Of a stretch of 64,000 nt of DNA, positions 43,355 through 53,021 are shown piece by piece. Under the pieces are notes generated by a model. It saw nothing but the letters and a program-made list of their open reading frames with translations, was not told the DNA's origin and made no database searches. Position numbers and translations under genes: made by a program. The stretch spans positions 5,061 through 69,060 of the forward strand of contig DGSO01000029.1 of NCBI GenBank assembly GCA_002393945.1. Direction: 5' to 3'. Within the stretch, counting starts at the first letter, position 1. Each line of letters begins with the position of its first letter. Source of the stretch: Bacteroidales bacterium UBA4360. Lineage in GTDB: Bacteria > Bacteroidota > Bacteroidia > Bacteroidales > UBA932.

Positions 43355-44467
43355 ATGGGCAGAATAATCCTTACAGGAGACCGCCCCACCGGAAAACTTC
43401 ACCTTGGACATTATGTGGGCTCCCTGAGAAACAGGGTGCTCCTTCAGAACGAGGGCAATTACGACAGGATGTTCGTCTTCATTGCCGACGTCCAGGCCCT
43501 CACGGACAACGCGGACAATCCGGACAAAGTGCGGTCAAACATTATAGAGGTAGCCTTGGACTACCTCTCTTGCGGTTTGGACCCCGAGAAAGTGACCATC
43601 TTCATCCAGAGCCGTATCCCGGAACTGCATGAAATGACCCAGTTCTTCTCCAATCTTGTGACAGTCCAGCGCCTTCAGCGCAATCCTACCGTCAAGGCAG
43701 AGATGGCAATGCGCGGCTTCGGTTCCGAGACCGAAGACGACAACCGCCGCGGTCTGCCGGTAGGCTTCTTCACATATCCTATTTCACAGGCTGCCGATAT
43801 CTGCGCCTTCAAGTCTACCACAGTCCCCGTGGGAGAAGACCAGGAGCCCATGATTGAGCAGTGCCGTGAGATTGTGCGCAGTTTCAACTCTACCTATGCG
43901 CCCGTGCTTGTGGAGCCGGAGATACTCCTTCCCTCCAACAATGCATGCCGCCGCCTTCCCGGAACAGACGGAAAAGCCAAGATGTCAAAGTCCCTCGGGA
44001 ACTGCATCTATCTTTCCGACGATCCCAAGGAGGTAGAGCGCAAGGTCAAGGGCATGTTCACAGACCCCAACCACCTGAGGGTGGAAGACCCCGGCAACGT
44101 AGAGGTGAATCCCGTATTCACCTACCTTGACGCTTTTGCCGATGATGCAGACTTCGCCCGCTTCTGGCCGGACTATGCCAACATGGACGAGCTCAAGGAC
44201 CATTACCGCCGCGGAGGCCTTGGAGACATGAAGGTGAAGAAGTTCCTCATCAACGTGCTTCAGGACCGTCTGGAACCCATCCGTGCCCGCAGACACACAT
44301 ACGAGCAGGATATTCCCGGCGTCTACGAGATTCTGAAAAAAGGCTCCGAAGACGCCCGTGAGGTGGCAGCCAAGACTCTCTATGAGATGAAGGAAGCCAT
44401 GCGCATCAATTATTTTGACGATCCTGCACTCATAGCAGCGCAGGCAGAGGCTTATAAGGCAAAATAA
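43355..44467 (+). CDS. trpS: tryptophanyl-tRNA synthetase
   Basis: 370-aa class Ic synthetase charging tRNA-Trp. The HIGH-type motif HLGH lies in GKLHLGHYVGSLRN and KMSKS in GKAKMSKSLGNCI (near residue 210). Three bases follow the coiled-coil gene, so it may be read through from that promoter. Its stop overlaps the ATG of the metal ATPase by one base (TAATG). Confidence 0.97.
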   Translation: MGRIILTGDRPTGKLHLGHYVGSLRNRVLLQNEGNYDRMFVFIADVQALTDNADNPDKVRSNIIEVALDYLSCGLDPEKVTIFIQSRIPELHEMTQFFSNLVTVQRLQRNPTVKAEMAMRGFGSETEDDNRRGLPVGFFTYPISQAADICAFKSTTVPVGEDQEPMIEQCREIVRSFNSTYAPVLVEPEILLPSNNACRRLPGTDGKAKMSKSLGNCIYLSDDPKEVERKVKGMFTDPNHLRVEDPGNVEVNPVFTYLDAFADDADFARFWPDYANMDELKDHYRRGGLGDMKVKKFLINVLQDRLEPIRARRHTYEQDIPGVYEILKKGSEDAREVAAKTLYEMKEAMRINYFDDPALIAAQAEAYKAK

Positions 44468-46284
44468 TGGCAAATACCAAGAGAACGTTTCCCGTGCAGG
44501 GCATGGGCTGCGCAGCATGCGTGGCAAGAGTGGAAAATGCCCTGAAAAATGCCAAAGGTGTCAATTCCTGTCAGGTGAGCCTGGCATCGAATACAGCCCT
44601 GGTAGATTATGACTCTTCCGTAACCAGTCCCGGTGAACTGCGAAAGACAGTTCAGGATGCCGGATATGACATGATTGTGGAAGGCTCGGACGACGAAGCT
44701 CACTCGCGTGCGGAGGTGGCTCAGGAAGAGTCCCTCCGCGCACTCAGAAAAGATACCATCATCGCCGTGGCTCTTGCCGCGTTGGTGATGGTTATTTCTA
44801 TGGGGTTCAAGGATTTCGCATTCAAGGGGTATCTGCTGTGGGCACTTGCCACTCCTGTGGTCTTCTGGTGCGGCAGACGCTTTTTCAAAGCGGGAATCCT
44901 CTCGCTTAGGCATGGCGCTGCGAACATGGACACGCTTGTGGCACTGTCCGTGTCTATATCCTATCTGTTCAGTATTTTCAACCTCCTGTTCCCTTCTGTT
45001 TGGACTTCAAGGGGTTTGGAGCCGCACCTGTACTTTGAGTCAAGTACCATGATTGTGGCCTTCATCCTTCTTGGAAGGCTTCTGGAGGAGATGGCAAAGC
45101 ACAGTACCACCAAGGCCATCCGCGGCCTTATGGAACTGCAGCCGCCAAAGGACCCGGTCCTTCCCGGCGAGGTGATAGTGGTAAAACCCGGAGAGAGACT
45201 CCCGGTTGACGGCCTTGTCATTGACGGCAGTTCGTATGTGGACGAAAGCATGCTCACCGGAGAATCGGCACATGTTCTCAAGAAAGCCGGAGACCGCGTT
45301 TATTCCGGGACGATGAATCAGAGGGGATTCCTCAATGTAAAGGCCGAAAAGGTGGGGGAGGAGACGATGCTTTCCTCCATCATCCGCATGGTACGGGACG
45401 CCCAGGGCACGAAAGCGCCTGTGCAGAAGCTCGTGGACAGGATAGCGGCAGTGTTCGTGCCGGTGATTATCGGCATATCGGTCCTGACGCTTGTCGCCTG
45501 GATTATCTTCGGCGGCGGGGACGGCGTTACGCTGGGGCTGCTCTCAATGGTGGCCGTTCTGGTGGTGGCCTGTCCGTGTTCGCTTGGCCTTGCAACTCCA
45601 ACCGCGATTATTGCCGGCATCGGCAACGGTGCATCAAAGGGCATACTTATAAAGGATGCAGAAAGCCTGCAGACTGCAGCCAAGGTGCAGGTTGTGGTAA
45701 TGGACAAGACCGGAACCCTTACGGACGGAACTCCCGAGGATAATCTGAGGGAGAGCTCAGTCCAGGCCGTGAAGGACCTGCAGAAGATGGGACTTGAAGT
45801 GCACGTTGTGAGCGGTGACAAGGAGGAGCGCGTCAGGCGCGTTGCAGAGGCCACAGGAATCACTAATGTCACGTTTGGAGTTCTTCCCGACGGCAAAGCC
45901 GGCTATGTCTCCCGCCTTCAGCAATCGGGAAAGAAGGTTGCCATGATAGGGGATGGCATCAACGACAGTGCCGCCCTTGCCCTTGCAGACCTTAGCATCG
46001 CCATGGGAACAGGTACGGACATCGCCATGGATGCCGCGCAGGTGACCATCGTGTCGTCGGACCTCACAAAGGTCACAGAACTTGTCAAGCTTTCAAAACG
46101 GTCTGTAAAGATAATCCGCGAGAATCTCTTCTGGGCTTTCTTCTACAACGTGGCGGCCGTTCCCATTGCCGCGGGACTTCTCTATCCTTTCACTGGATGG
46201 CTCATGAGCCCCATGCTGGCCGCTGCCTGCATGGCACTCTCGAGCATCTGCGTGGTAAGCAATTCCCTGAGGCTGTTACATTAG
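44467..46284 (+). CDS. copper-type P1B-ATPase lacking the nucleotide-binding (N) domain
   Basis: 605-aa heavy-metal pump relative. One HMA domain with GMGCAAC (Cys15, Cys18), a membrane part with the CPC motif (369-371), the phosphorylation motif DKTGT (D413) and GDGIND (D496) are intact. Only 83 residues separate D413 and D496, where CopA proteins have about 195: after DKTGTLTDGTPE the sequence jumps to DNLRESSVQAVKDL, the P-domain segment that normally follows the N domain. The ATP-binding N domain with its HP motif is gone, without a frame break. The protein should fold but may not bind ATP normally. Overlaps trpS by one base. Confidence 0.9.
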   Translation: MANTKRTFPVQGMGCAACVARVENALKNAKGVNSCQVSLASNTALVDYDSSVTSPGELRKTVQDAGYDMIVEGSDDEAHSRAEVAQEESLRALRKDTIIAVALAALVMVISMGFKDFAFKGYLLWALATPVVFWCGRRFFKAGILSLRHGAANMDTLVALSVSISYLFSIFNLLFPSVWTSRGLEPHLYFESSTMIVAFILLGRLLEEMAKHSTTKAIRGLMELQPPKDPVLPGEVIVVKPGERLPVDGLVIDGSSYVDESMLTGESAHVLKKAGDRVYSGTMNQRGFLNVKAEKVGEETMLSSIIRMVRDAQGTKAPVQKLVDRIAAVFVPVIIGISVLTLVAWIIFGGGDGVTLGLLSMVAVLVVACPCSLGLATPTAIIAGIGNGASKGILIKDAESLQTAAKVQVVVMDKTGTLTDGTPEDNLRESSVQAVKDLQKMGLEVHVVSGDKEERVRRVAEATGITNVTFGVLPDGKAGYVSRLQQSGKKVAMIGDGINDSAALALADLSIAMGTGTDIAMDAAQVTIVSSDLTKVTELVKLSKRSVKIIRENLFWAFFYNVAAVPIAAGLLYPFTGWLMSPMLAAACMALSSICVVSNSLRLLH

Positions 46285-46833
46285 CCAGGAAGACATATCT
46301 ATACCAGCTGCAAGGCCTTCCCGTATTTCCGTAGAGGAAATGTTTACGAGGGGGGCCTTGAGCAGTTCTATACGGTAGCGGGAATCTTCCCTGAGAAGGC
46401 GGGCCTTCAGATGTCCCCTGTGATATCCTTTCCTAGGGAAAACTACTACTCCGTACTCCAGCAGTATGCGGCTGTAGTACTTCCAGCGGGGAAATGCTTC
46501 CAGATTGTCCGCTCCTATGACAAGAGTGAAATCATTCTCGGGCTCCTTTGCCTGGAGCGTATCCAGTGTACGCACCGTGTACTGCGGCGGAGTCATGTGA
46601 AGCTCCGTATCCTTGACTGTTACTTTAAGCTCCGGATGGCGGGCGACGGCTGCCACGGCTGCATTGAAGCGCTCTTCACCGGCAGGAAGTGAATGCTTTA
46701 CCTTGAAGGGGTTGAGCGGTGTTACTACCAGATATACCATGTCAAAACCCGCTTTCTCCGTGAGGAAGCGGATTATCGCCTCATGGCCTTTGTGCAGGGG
46801 GTTGAAACTGCCTGAGTAAACTGCTATTCGCAT
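46276..46833 (-). CDS. nadD: nicotinate-nucleotide adenylyltransferase
   Basis: 185-aa nucleotidyltransferase making deamido-NAD from nicotinate mononucleotide and ATP. GSFNPLHKGH holds the (H/T)xGH motif and ISSTEIR the second ATP motif; both are complete. Its start overlaps gmk by ten bases and its end overlaps the ATPase gene end on the other strand by nine bases. Last gene of the tricorn-gmk-nadD unit. Confidence 0.95.
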   Translation of the reverse strand: MRIAVYSGSFNPLHKGHEAIIRFLTEKAGFDMVYLVVTPLNPFKVKHSLPAGEERFNAAVAAVARHPELKVTVKDTELHMTPPQYTVRTLDTLQAKEPENDFTLVIGADNLEAFPRWKYYSRILLEYGVVVFPRKGYHRGHLKARLLREDSRYRIELLKAPLVNISSTEIREGLAAGIDMSSWLM

Positions 46834-47390
46834 AAGAAGGTGTCTACCATGGCTTCGGCCTCGGCGAAGGCGGTGTCAAGGTCATCGTTGATGAGGACTT
46901 TGTCGAACTTGGGAGCGTAGGTCATTTCCTCTGCGGCTTTGGCGACGCGCTGCTCGATGGCTTCCGGGGTGTCCGTTGCACGGGCAATGAGGCGGCGGCG
47001 CAGCTCTTCCACGGAAGGAGCCTGGATGAAAACGGACAGCGCCGCATCTCCAAAGTACTTCTTCAGGGACACTCCACCCTTTACGTCGACGTCGAAAATT
47101 ATCACATGGCCCTTTGACCAGATGCGGTTCACTTCGCTCTTGAGCGTGCCGTAAAAGCGGTCCGGGTATACTTCCTCATGCTCTACGAACTTGCCGTCCG
47201 CCACCAGGGCGCGGAACACATCGGCAGAGTAGAAGAGATACTCAACCCCGTCCTGCTCTGTGCCGCGCGGCGGGCGTGATGTTGCCGACACGGAGAACTC
47301 CACCTCCGGATGCAGTCCAAGTATATGGTTTACTATAGTGCTTTTGCCACTTCCCGAAGGAGCCGAAAAAATCAAAACTTTACCGTTCAT
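46824..47390 (-). CDS. gmk: guanylate kinase
   Basis: 188-aa kinase phosphorylating GMP to GDP. The P-loop SAPSGSGKST is at the N-terminus, and the GMP-binding TSRPPRGTEQDGVEYLF and FVEHEEVYPDRFYGT segments are intact. The ATG at 47390 is used; six upstream codons in frame would overlap the preceding gene. It follows the tricorn gene by 11 bases. Confidence 0.96.
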   Translation of the reverse strand: MNGKVLIFSAPSGSGKSTIVNHILGLHPEVEFSVSATSRPPRGTEQDGVEYLFYSADVFRALVADGKFVEHEEVYPDRFYGTLKSEVNRIWSKGHVIIFDVDVKGGVSLKKYFGDAALSVFIQAPSVEELRRRLIARATDTPEAIEQRVAKAAEEMTYAPKFDKVLINDDLDTAFAEAEAMVDTFLCE

Positions 47391-47401
47391 ATATAATGTT
47401 G

Positions 47402-50400
47402 TTACCAAGTCTCTGGAAGTCCAAGGTCCTTGAAGGTTCTGGGGGCAGGGATGCCGGGGAGGGGTTTGCGGTCCTTGAGCTGTTCAAGGGCGACCTCGAC
47501 GGCTTTTTCAAGCTGCTGGTCCGTGCCTTCGAATTCCTTGACAGGATCGTTGTCCAGGAGGATGTCGGGGTCTACGCCATGATTCTCCACTATCCACTGT
47601 CCGCTTGCGGCGTCGTAGTTGGTGAAGAAGGGAACGCGGACGTCGGTGCCGTCAACATAGGGAAGGGGACCGCTGATGCCAACGATGCCGCCCCATGTGC
47701 GCGTGCCGATGACGGTGCCCAGTCCGTTAGCCTTAAAGCTCCACGGGAACAGGTCTCCGTCAGAGGCGGAGTACTTGTTGATGAGGAGCACCTTGGGACC
47801 GGTGTGGGTGCCTTCCGGTGTAGTCCCGGTCTGGGTTGAACCGCGGCGCATGGTCATGCGGTATGCCTTCCTCTGAAGGCGCTCGATAATCATCGGAGAA
47901 ATGTTTCCGCCGCCGTTTGCACGGTCGTCTATGATGAGCGCTTCCTTGTCAAGCTGCGGGTAGTAGTAACGCGCCCATTCGCTCAGGCCTTCAGGGCCCA
48001 TGTCGGGAATATAAATGTAGCCTACGCGGCCGCCGGAGAGCTTTTCTACCGTGCGGATATTGTTGAGGACCCAGGCATAGTGCTCCAGCGGGCCCTCGTC
48101 GGAAATGGGCTTTACGACTACCTTCTTCCCGCCGATGGTGAGTTCGGTAAGGACTTCGGCCTTGCCGATGAGAAGCTTGTAGATATTGTCAATATCGGCA
48201 AGGGAAACGCCGTCAATGGCGGTGATGATGTCACCTTCTTTCACGCCGAGGCCGGGCTCCTGGAGAGGGGAGCGGAGTTCGGGACGGTACGTTGCTCCTT
48301 CCATTATCTTGTCTATGCGGAAGCCGCCGTCCGTCTTGGAAAGACGTGCGCCGAGAAGGCCCATGGGAATGCGTTCAGGCTTGGGGTACTCTCCCGGTGT
48401 TACGTAGCAGTGGCCGGTTCCCACTTCGCTTATCATGCCGCCCAGGATGTAGTTCACGTCAAGGCGTGTGCGGGCATAGGGAAGAAGGGCTGCGTATTTG
48501 TCCTTTATGGCGTTCCAGTCGCGTCCGTGCATGTTTTCGAGGTAGAAACCATCGCGGAATGCACGCCAGACCTCGTCATAGAGCTGGGCCCATTCTTCGG
48601 CATAGTTCACCGTGGTCACAAGGCCGCCAAGGTCAATCTTGTCCTTGGGCCTTACGTCCATCTTGGGGCCGATTTTCCCGGCATACAACTCTCCTCCCTT
48701 GAAAAGTAGGGCCTTGGAGGAGCCGGAAGTGACGTCCATGCGGGCATCGCTGCAGGATTCGTCCTCGGCGGTTTCAAAGGTGAATACCCTGGTGCCGCCG
48801 CGGCCTCCATACCAGAGGCTCTTGCCGTCGCAGTAGAAGCTGCGTCCCTTGACCGGAAGCTTTACAATGCGCTCTGCAATGCCTTCAGGGTCAATTTTTG
48901 CCGATGGCTTTGCCTCCGGCTTGGCATCGGCCTTCTTTTTCTTGCCGTCCTTCTTTGCAGGCTCCGCCGCGGGCTTTTCCTCTTCAGGCTTTACCTCGGG
49001 GTCCTTGCCGATAAGTGGCGAAGGTGTGTCCTTCGCAAGCATTGCCATGTAAACGCCGCTCATGTCCTGGAAGGAATAGTTCCATTCAATGCGGCTGTAC
49101 TGGGGATTGAGATCCCTGTCGGAGGTGAAGATGAGGTATTTGCCGTCGGTGGAGAAGGTGGGGCTGCCGCTGTTGTACCAGCGGTCAGTGACGGGATATT
49201 CCTTGCCGTCTGCAAGGCTGCGGATATAGACGATATCCATCTCGTTCTCTGCGGGACGCGTGTATGCAATCCACTTGCTGTCCGGAGAGAAACTAACTGC
49301 ATAGAACTCCCTCACAGGGTCTTCCATTACGGTGCGTTTGCTGCCGGATGCGGGATCCACCTCTACAAAGCGGTTCTTGCGGTCTGTATAGTAGATGTGC
49401 TTGCTGTCCGGCGCCCACATGAGGCGGCGGATATAGGTGTCGGAACCGTTTGTGAGCTGCTTTACTCTGCCCTTTGCAACGTCGTACAGATAGATTTCGG
49501 TCTCCTGGGTGGCGTCGCCGATCCATGCCACAGACTTTCCGTCCGGACTCCATGCGGCGCCGCGGTCGTTGGAGTTGGAACTGCGGGTAAGGTTGCGGGT
49601 GACGCCCTTTCCTACGGGAACGTCAAAGACTTCTCCGCGGGCTGTGACGACTACCCTGGAACCGTCCGGGGCAAGGCTTGCGGCGCTCACCCTGCCGCTT
49701 ACATCCTTGCGCTCGGTGCGGCCGTAGACAGCATCAGATGCAAGGGTGATGCTCACCTTGGTGCATTTGCCGTCGGCAGGGGTGTAACGGTAGATCCAGC
49801 CGCCGTTTTCGAAGACTATGCTTTTGCCGTCGGTGGAGGGGAATTTGACGTCGTATTCCTTGAAGTCGGTGACCTTGGTTGTAAGCCCTGTCCTGGTATT
49901 GTATCTGAACAGGTTCATGGTCATGTCACGGTCGCTGGCAAAGAAGATATCGTCCCCGATCCACATTGGGAAGACGTCCTGGGCGATGTTGTCGGTGACA
50001 TTTTTCACTGTCTTTGCCTGCGGGTCCCAGATCCAGATGTCGTCGGCCATGCCGCCCCTGTAATACTTCCAGGTGCGGAATTCGCGCATGACGCGGTTGT
50101 AGGCCATCTTGCTGCCGTCCGGGCTCCAGGAGAGCCAGCCGCCTTCAGGGAGGGGAAGCTCCGAGGGCATGCCGCCTTCGGGCGCCACCTTCCAAAGCTT
50201 TCCGGAGAAGCCGTCCTCAGTGCGGTTGCGGAAATAGATGCCGTCGGCAGCCCATGCCATGACTATGTTGTTGGGGCCCATGCGGTCTCCCAGGTCGTCA
50301 CGGGGATTGGTGGCCGTATATGTAAGGCGCTCGGGTTCTCCGCCCCTTGCGGGGATGAGATAGACCTCGCGGTTGCCGTCGTATTCTCCGGTAAATGCTA

Positions 50401-50626
50401 TCGTATTGCCGTCAGGGGAGTATTTGGCAAACATTTCATAGCCGATGTGGGAGGTGAGGCGACGGGCCTCTCCGCCCTGCACTGGCACCGTCCAGAGGTC
50501 TCCTGCATAACTGAAAACAATGTCTGTTCCGTTGGTTGCGGGAAAGCGGAGAAGTCTGGCTTCTTCCTTTGCGCAGACTGCCGTGCCCATGGCGGCCAGA
50601 ATGCAAAGTGCTATAATTCGTTTCAT
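47402..50626 (-). CDS. tricorn-protease-like S41 family peptidase
   Basis: 1074-aa exported protease. After the signal peptide there are two beta-propellers (about residues 25-330 and 330-590, with repeats such as WSPDGK and FSTDGKYLIF), a charged Lys/Glu/Pro linker near 560-600, a helical region, a PDZ domain (about 770-860) and the S41 catalytic core with the serine in NKYSASDGD. Tricorn enzymes trim peptides produced by larger proteases; in Bacteroidota they are periplasmic. A TACCTTTA box (50650-50657), one mismatch from consensus, fits the 50626 start better than the ATG at 50641. First gene of a unit with gmk and nadD. Confidence 0.93.
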   Translation of the reverse strand: MKRIIALCILAAMGTAVCAKEEARLLRFPATNGTDIVFSYAGDLWTVPVQGGEARRLTSHIGYEMFAKYSPDGNTIAFTGEYDGNREVYLIPARGGEPERLTYTATNPRDDLGDRMGPNNIVMAWAADGIYFRNRTEDGFSGKLWKVAPEGGMPSELPLPEGGWLSWSPDGSKMAYNRVMREFRTWKYYRGGMADDIWIWDPQAKTVKNVTDNIAQDVFPMWIGDDIFFASDRDMTMNLFRYNTRTGLTTKVTDFKEYDVKFPSTDGKSIVFENGGWIYRYTPADGKCTKVSITLASDAVYGRTERKDVSGRVSAASLAPDGSRVVVTARGEVFDVPVGKGVTRNLTRSSNSNDRGAAWSPDGKSVAWIGDATQETEIYLYDVAKGRVKQLTNGSDTYIRRLMWAPDSKHIYYTDRKNRFVEVDPASGSKRTVMEDPVREFYAVSFSPDSKWIAYTRPAENEMDIVYIRSLADGKEYPVTDRWYNSGSPTFSTDGKYLIFTSDRDLNPQYSRIEWNYSFQDMSGVYMAMLAKDTPSPLIGKDPEVKPEEEKPAAEPAKKDGKKKKADAKPEAKPSAKIDPEGIAERIVKLPVKGRSFYCDGKSLWYGGRGGTRVFTFETAEDESCSDARMDVTSGSSKALLFKGGELYAGKIGPKMDVRPKDKIDLGGLVTTVNYAEEWAQLYDEVWRAFRDGFYLENMHGRDWNAIKDKYAALLPYARTRLDVNYILGGMISEVGTGHCYVTPGEYPKPERIPMGLLGARLSKTDGGFRIDKIMEGATYRPELRSPLQEPGLGVKEGDIITAIDGVSLADIDNIYKLLIGKAEVLTELTIGGKKVVVKPISDEGPLEHYAWVLNNIRTVEKLSGGRVGYIYIPDMGPEGLSEWARYYYPQLDKEALIIDDRANGGGNISPMIIERLQRKAYRMTMRRGSTQTGTTPEGTHTGPKVLLINKYSASDGDLFPWSFKANGLGTVIGTRTWGGIVGISGPLPYVDGTDVRVPFFTNYDAASGQWIVENHGVDPDILLDNDPVKEFEGTDQQLEKAVEVALEQLKDRKPLPGIPAPRTFKDLGLPETW

Positions 50627-50649
50627 AGGCGTTTGACTCATTTCAGTAA

Positions 50650-50657
50650 AGGTACAG
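50650..50657 (-). promoter_or_regulatory. candidate -7 element for the tricorn-gmk-nadD unit
   Basis: TACCTTTA on the minus strand, one mismatch from TAnnTTTG, 23 bases before the chosen ATG. Confidence 0.4.
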
Positions 50658-50748
50658 ATTATTTTTGATTTTTGTTCCCTCTAAGGCGGTTTGTTGGCTT
50701 AAAGGCATCAAATCAATGTAAAAATTTTTAATATTGCCGGAAAAATAG

Positions 50749-50756
50749 TATATTTG
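50749..50756 (+). promoter_or_regulatory. -7 element for fba
   Basis: TATATTTG, perfect match, 37 bases before the fba ATG at 50794. A T-run but no TTTG lies at the expected -33 position. Confidence 0.68.
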
Positions 50757-50793
50757 TGGACCATTGGAAAGTATAACAAACCTAATATAGATT

Positions 50794-51795
50794 ATGGTAT
50801 CTTACAAAGATCTTGGCCTTGTGAACACCCGTGAGATGTTCAAGAAGGCAGTTGCTGGCGGTTACGCCATTCCCGCATTCAATTTCAACAACATGGAGCA
50901 GCTCCAGGCCATTATCCAGGCCGCGGCAGAGACAAAGTCTCCTGTTATCCTCCAGGTATCTAAAGGTGCCCGCAACTATGCAAACCAGACCCTTCTCCGC
51001 TACATGGCAGAAGGCGCTGTGGAATATGCCAAGGAACTTGGCTGGGAGCATCCCCAGATTGTCCTTCACCTTGATCACGGTGACAGTTTCGAGCTTTGCA
51101 AGAGCTGCGTTGACATGGGCTTCAGCTCTGTCATGATCGACGCTTCATCCCTCCCTTATGAGGACAACATCGCTCTCACCAAGAAGGTGGTTGACTATGC
51201 ACATCAGTACGATGTTACCGTTGAGGCAGAACTCGGCGTTCTTGCCGGTGTAGAAGATGAGGTCTCTGCAGAGGAGTCCCACTACACCCGTCCGGAAGAG
51301 GTTATCGACTTCGCTACCCGCACTGGCTGCGACAGCCTCGCGATCTCAATCGGCACAAGCCACGGTGCTTACAAGTTCAAGCCCGAGCAGTGCACCCGTG
51401 ACCCCAAGACCGGCCGTCTGGTTCCCCCGCCGCTCGCATTCGACGTGCTTCATGAGATTGAGAAGAAGCTTCCCGGTTTCCCTATCGTTCTCCACGGCTC
51501 CAGCTCCGTTCCTCAGGAGTATGTTGACATCATCAACGCCAACGGTGGCAAGCTTCCGGATGCAGTAGGTATTCCCGAGGAGCAGCTTCGTGAGGCCTCC
51601 AAGAGCGCAGTCTGCAAGATCAACATCGACTCCGACAGCCGTCTTGCAATGACAGCCGCCGTGCGTAAAGTATTCAACGAGAAGCCCGGTGAGTTCGATC
51701 CCCGCAAGTATCTCGGCCCCGCCCGTGACGAGATGAAGAAACTCTACATCCACAAGATTGTGAATGTCCTTGGTTCTGACGGCAAGGCAGAGTAA
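50794..51795 (+). CDS. fba: class II fructose-bisphosphate aldolase
   Basis: 333-aa zinc aldolase of glycolysis and gluconeogenesis. Metal and substrate residues lie in LHLDHGDSFE, EAELGVLAGVEDEV, SIGTSHGAYK and VLHGSSS, all intact. It is a single-gene unit with its own promoter, meeting the btuG gene tail to tail with three bases between stops. Confidence 0.96.
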   Translation: MVSYKDLGLVNTREMFKKAVAGGYAIPAFNFNNMEQLQAIIQAAAETKSPVILQVSKGARNYANQTLLRYMAEGAVEYAKELGWEHPQIVLHLDHGDSFELCKSCVDMGFSSVMIDASSLPYEDNIALTKKVVDYAHQYDVTVEAELGVLAGVEDEVSAEESHYTRPEEVIDFATRTGCDSLAISIGTSHGAYKFKPEQCTRDPKTGRLVPPPLAFDVLHEIEKKLPGFPIVLHGSSSVPQEYVDIINANGGKLPDAVGIPEEQLREASKSAVCKINIDSDSRLAMTAAVRKVFNEKPGEFDPRKYLGPARDEMKKLYIHKIVNVLGSDGKAE

Positions 51796-51798
51796 TTA

Positions 51799-52965
51799 TT
51801 ACATCCTGTACATTAGCAGATGGCCCGTTCCTACTCCGGTGGTGACGGACCATTTGTATTTATAGTCCTTGGTGAAGCACCAGAGGGTGCTGTCGCCGGT
51901 GAAGGAGGCATCGGCAATGATGATTTCGCCGTTGTCGGGGTTTACGAGGATGCAGTAGGGATAGCCGATACGGGCGAGGTCTGTTCCGGAGAAGTGGATG
52001 GTTTCGAACTTTGAGCTGGTACTGTTTACCTTGTAGAGGCAGGTATCATAGCCTCCGTCCATTTCCTTGTCATTGCCGATGGCATAGATGATGCCGTCGC
52101 TGGCGGTTATCTTGTCGGCATGGACGCCGGAAATTATCTTTGAGGTGCCGTCTGGAGATACGGAAACAAGTGACATTGGAGCACTTACTTTCTGGATCCA
52201 GTTGTCACCGTCCTGCGACCAGGTGGATTCTCCGTAGGTGGAGACCCATATTTTTCCGGATGCAGCCCTTACCATGTTCAGGTTGGTTACCGGGAGTTCG
52301 ATGCTCTTCTCAGGTTCAAAGGTAGCAAGGTCGATGACGCTCACGGTGTTGTCATGGACGGCGTTGTAGCCGCCGCTGTTGGCAACGTACAGCTTGCCGT
52401 CAAGAATGGCGAGGCCCTCAGGCTGGTAGCCTACCGGAAGTGAAGTGAAATCGTGGTAGTCGCTTGTGCTTATCCTGTAAAGCATGCCAAGGACAGGGAC
52501 TGCGCTTCCGTAGGTTGCGCCGCCGTAATATGTGATATATGCATAGCTGCCGTCAGAGACTATGCTCCTGGGGCTGTCGATGTCTATCGTTGCGATATGC
52601 TTGTAATTGAATGCATTGAGGATTACCACCTGGTTGGAGGCATTCATTAGAATCCAGATGGTGTTGCCGATTACTTCCATGTCGTTTCCGGTATTACCAA
52701 GACCATCCGTGACGGTGGGATTCGCCTGGGCGAAAACATCGGCATAGAGTTTTCCGTCGCTGAAATTGAGTACGTCCAGGGTGGATTTGCCCGGAAATGC
52801 GCCTTCGTTGAGGATGAGAAGCTTGGTGCCGGCTGGGGCAGAGTCACCTGCTTCCGTTTGGATGCCCGTGAAACCTTCCATTCCAGAGGCGTTTTCTACC
52901 TTGGAGCAGCTTGCCGCTGCAAGCAGCATCGTAAGGGAGAGAACCAGCAGTGATAATTTTTTCAT
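51799..52965 (-). CDS. btuG: BtuG-like beta-propeller surface lipoprotein (corrinoid binding)
   Basis: 388-aa lipoprotein (lipobox AASC, near residue 20). The mature part is made of YncE-like blades (TLDVLNFSDGKLY, NTVSVIDLATFEPEK and similar), about seven. In Bacteroides, BtuG is such a propeller next to BtuB and binds cobalamin very tightly at the surface, stripping it from host intrinsic factor. The place beside a BtuB-like receptor and a BtuF-like binding protein supports that role here; propeller sequence alone would not. It has its own full promoter in the end of btuB. Confidence 0.75.
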   Translation of the reverse strand: MKKLSLLVLSLTMLLAAASCSKVENASGMEGFTGIQTEAGDSAPAGTKLLILNEGAFPGKSTLDVLNFSDGKLYADVFAQANPTVTDGLGNTGNDMEVIGNTIWILMNASNQVVILNAFNYKHIATIDIDSPRSIVSDGSYAYITYYGGATYGSAVPVLGMLYRISTSDYHDFTSLPVGYQPEGLAILDGKLYVANSGGYNAVHDNTVSVIDLATFEPEKSIELPVTNLNMVRAASGKIWVSTYGESTWSQDGDNWIQKVSAPMSLVSVSPDGTSKIISGVHADKITASDGIIYAIGNDKEMDGGYDTCLYKVNSTSSKFETIHFSGTDLARIGYPYCILVNPDNGEIIIADASFTGDSTLWCFTKDYKYKWSVTTGVGTGHLLMYRM

Positions 52966-52990
52966 GATGTTATAGTTTTTTGGTTATCTG

Positions 52991-53021
52991 CAAAGATAGT
53001 CTTTTCAGAATTCAATAGCAA
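52991..53021 (-). promoter_or_regulatory. full -33/-7 promoter for btuG, inside the btuB end
   Basis: On the minus strand TTG (53021-53019), 20 bases, TATCTTTG (52998-52991). The -33 box lies within the last codons of btuB; the btuG ATG is 25 bases downstream of the -7 box. Confidence 0.7.

Noticed and set aside
49397..50668. 423-codon frame opposite the tricorn gene
   Set aside because: Antisense to a recognised protease; composition of a shadow.
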